Under the pieces are notes generated by a model, which saw only the letters and a program-made list of their open reading frames with translations, had not been told where the DNA came from and ran no database searches. From Centrapalus pauciflorus (taxonomy: Eukaryota; Streptophyta; Magnoliopsida; Asterales; Asteraceae): a DNA stretch of 64,000 bases. Position 1 is the stretch's first letter. Each line of letters opens with the position of its first letter. Both the position numbers and the translations under genes were made by a program. The stretch covers positions 62,001 through 126,000 of the forward strand of contig JAANYP010002863.1 of NCBI GenBank assembly GCA_020465985.1. The letters are read 5' to 3'. Below, piece by piece: positions 62,030 to 64,000 of this stretch.

Positions 62030-63243
62030 GTGAGTAAAAGTTCTTATTTTTATTATTTCAGTTTGATTGTTTATATTTTTAGTGTATATGTTTAGTGTGA
62101 GTATCTGTTCGTATTTTTGATGTTTGTGTTCTTGACCGTTAATGGAGAATACTATCATTTGTTCATGAAGTTGAAACTAAATGTGTGATGTGGTTCGTAT
62201 TGGTATTATGACTATGAATCTGAAATTTCATAAGTCATTTTTACATCACACAAACAGATTCATTGATTTTCTAATGAAACAGTTTCGAGTTCATAAATAA
62301 TCTGAAATTTGAATTTTTAACAACTTTAAAGTTGTTTTTGTTCAAAGTTCAGTAAAACAAATGTGTTTAAAATACATTTTCGAAGGGGGTGCATGTTTTA
62401 AAAGACTGAAAATGACCCTTGAACTTAAATTCATCAAAATCAGTGGGTATTGGACTTGAACTAAAATAAAATGGCATTTCTCGATCAAAAGAGTCATTCG
62501 AGTTGCACCATAAGTCATTCGAGTTGCATCATAAGACATTCGAGTTGCATCATAAGTCATTCGAGTTGCATCATGACTCATTCGAGAAACATTTGGGTTT
62601 AATGCGAGTTGACAAGTGTGTGTGTAACACTTAGAAAATTTTCAGAACATGTGCTTAAAAGCTTATTCGAGTTGGGACAATGGTCTTATCGAGAAAATGA
62701 CTTAGTCATTCGAGTTGAGTGTTGGATTCCAATGTTCCATTCGAGTTTAGTACATATTCTATTCGAGTTTCATATATATGTCATTCGAGTTTTGTAGAGA
62801 CTTATTCGAGTTTCATATATACATCATTCGAGTTGTTTATAGGCTTATTCGAGTTTCATGTATACATCATTCGAGTTGTGTATAGACTTATTCGAGTTGT
62901 TTCATGTGTCACTCGACATTGATCAAGAGTCATTCGAGAAACTTATAGTTTTATTCGAGTTTCAACAGAAAATTTTTCTAAGTGTGGAATTTTTTATGTT
63001 TTAAGAAAAAATGTCACATTTTTTAAGAAATTGTTATAAATTTGTGTTTTTCTAACATTGGTCTCTAAACGATTGACTCTGGAGTCCATTCAATAATTAA
63101 CTATTATTGTCTGGAAACCCGATGCCTTAAAAAGAAAATCACAAGTTTTGACAATTTCTGATAAAATGTTACAATTTTTCTACATTTTGAAGGATGTCAT
63201 TTGTGTACATGATCTGACTAACATGATGTTCTTGTTTTTACAG
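62030..63243 (+). other. Probable leader intron of the env-position transcript
   Basis: Donor AATT|GTGAGTAAAAG at 62030 lies about 90 bp after the predicted start, preceded by a pyrimidine/CA-rich leader (ACTTCATCTTCTCCAAC). The acceptor TTGTTTTTACAG ends at 63243, 8 bp before the ATG at 63252. It contains ATTCGAGTT array 2. Inferred from sequence only. Confidence 0.5.
62485..62960 (+). repeat. ATTCGAGTT repeat array 2
   Basis: About 18 copies of (C/T)ATTCGAGTT spaced by 15-30 bp, first with a GCATCATAAGT spacer, later with TTCATATATA-like spacers. Shares its core with array 1 at 53995-54580. Confidence 0.85.
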
Positions 63244-63251
63244 GTGTTCAA

Positions 63252-63959
63252 ATGGCATCTCCAGTACAATCTCAGAACTCAAATTCCTCTAACTCTCATT
63301 CATCATCAAATCATACCCTTGTATCTACCCCTGTTAGGTCTACCTCAGTTGCCCGTCCATCACAATCAAACATCATCCCAGATAACCAGCTAGTAAAACC
63401 TAAACATTGTCTTCCTTTCCGAGATAATAACCATCGTCTAGATACCAAGGTGATTAAAGTGAGTCATCCTATCATTGTAGACATTCTAAAAGGCCATCCA
63501 CTAGGTTATCTGCTTCAATACAAACCGTCTATTCCACAAGTGTATCTACAACAATTTTGGCACACTGTCAAATTTGTTCCTGTTGACGGAAATCATCACT
63601 TTAAAGTGACAATAGACCAGTTCAAGACAAAAATCACTCTCGCAAGACTTCGTCATAATCTATTTCTTCCGAGACGTATAGACACCGTAAACTTCCCAGA
63701 GTTGGCAGATTTTGAAGACTTTGTTTCAGATGAGGAGCTGGTACATGATTTAATCTGCTTGGGTTACTCAAAGCCACTACCGAAGAGCTCAAAGTTTCAC
63801 AAGAATGGTTTAAATGGAGAATGGTATACACTCTTTGTAATCATAAATAGGTGTATGACTTCAAAACACACAGGCATTGACAGATGCAGTATTCACTCTT
63901 TGAGGATATTTCATGGCATAGCATTCAACAAGCATTACGGTTATGCTCAGTGCATATAG
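63252..63959 (+). pseudogene. Env-position ORF of the Sirevirus-like element (5' part)
   Basis: A 235-aa frame from ATG 63252, Ser/Pro/Gln-rich for about 50 residues and then folded-looking: GHPLGYLLQYKPSIPQVYLQ, QQFWHTVKFVP, FEDFVSDEELVHDLICLGYS, WYTLFVIINRCMTSKHTGID, HYGYAQCI. The YLQQFWHT and LINRCxTxKxxG-type blocks resemble a domain I remember from Copia-associated proteins in Asteraceae genomes; its function is unknown to me. A TAG at 63957-63959 interrupts the frame, which continues open (EDLKEIVLAKTTN) to the window end, so this copy is broken and partial. No signal peptide or membrane segment is visible in this part, so an envelope role is not supported by sequence. Confidence 0.6.
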
Positions 63960-64000
63960 GAAGATTTGAAAGAGATTGTGCTTGCAAAAACAACAAATAG

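Larger units (their letters stand above)
53257..64000 (+). mobile_element. Sirevirus-like Copia retrotransposon, 3' LTR outside the window
   Basis: Order: LTR (53257-53548), primer-binding site TGGTATCAGAGC, leader with an intron candidate, a very long gag, pol in the order protease-integrase-RT-RNase H (Copia order), and repeated GGGGGAGCA polypurine motifs. Then come a second promoter-like region and an env-position ORF. Repeated polypurine tracts, the methionine-initiator PBS, the long gag and an extra 3' ORF are features described for Sireviruses (SIRE1/Maximus lineage). No sequence matching the 5' LTR appears again before 64000, so the element extends beyond the window or lost its 3' LTR. 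Coding damage is light: two stops and several indels. Confidence 0.85.

Noticed and set aside
61580..64000. 3' LTR of the Sirevirus-like element
   Set aside because: I looked for the LTR start TGTTAGGATATG and other 5' LTR text after the polypurine cluster and found none in the window.

Overview
The window is AT-rich nuclear DNA from a flowering plant. Support for this comes from GT-AG introns, a plant BAHD acyltransferase, tRNA-derived SINEs, Copia/Sirevirus retrotransposons, hAT and Mutator-like elements and very long (TA)n tracts. The Copia gag/pol and the env-position ORF look like those I associate with Asteraceae, but that placement is from memory and not proven. Only one host gene is convincing. 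Almost everything else is mobile DNA, much of it nested and flanked by readable target-site duplications (TSDs).

Layout. 0-5.2 kb: truncated hAT end, a 2.2-kb foldback element whose centre is filled with (TA)n-bounded inserts, and an LTR-retrotransposon remnant. 5.2-13.7 kb: foldback, two copies of one SINE family, three hAT-type MITEs, a MITE with a GC-richer core, a Mutator-type MITE and Helitron-like repeats. 14.0-21.5 kb: two-exon BAHD acyltransferase (543 aa) with an unusual basic N-terminal extension and a 5.8-kb intron. The intron holds a chain of six short elements, each bounded by a dinucleotide microsatellite. 22-31.7 kb: Tourist-like MITEs (one containing a Mutator-type MITE), a hAT MITE, a 5'-truncated LINE with an 18-bp TSD, a near-perfect 1.56-kb palindromic Mutator-like element and a GC-rich element. 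31.8-36.1 kb: decayed DUF4371-type hAT transposase, hAT MITE, Helitron-like element and a decayed Mutator transposase with an OTU-like remnant. 36.5-41.6 kb: a 3.55-kb hAT with a frameshifted BED/hAT transposase, followed closely by two more hAT insertions, all with perfect 8-bp TSDs. 43.5-45.4 kb: a second chain of microsatellite-bounded elements. 46.46-52.02 kb: a degenerate minus-strand Copia element with LTRs, a 5-bp TSD and an unexplained 154-aa ORF on the opposite strand inside its integrase region. 53.26-64.0 kb: a large Sirevirus-like Copia element (LTR, PBS, gag, pol, repeated purine motifs), followed by what looks like a second promoter, leader and intron feeding an env-position ORF. 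It runs off the window end.

How the parts relate. Coding relics sit near their likely non-autonomous relatives. The Mutator transposase relic ends in the same terminal sequence as the 27-kb palindrome. The DUF4371 hAT relic plausibly belongs with the GGGCGGACC-type hAT MITEs. The BED hAT carries TAGGG termini like the other TAGGG MITEs. Two observations stand out: several short families that appear only inside dinucleotide microsatellites and share a terminal signature, and the duplicated promoter/leader/intron architecture of the Sirevirus, whose two introns both contain arrays of the same ATTCGAGTT motif.
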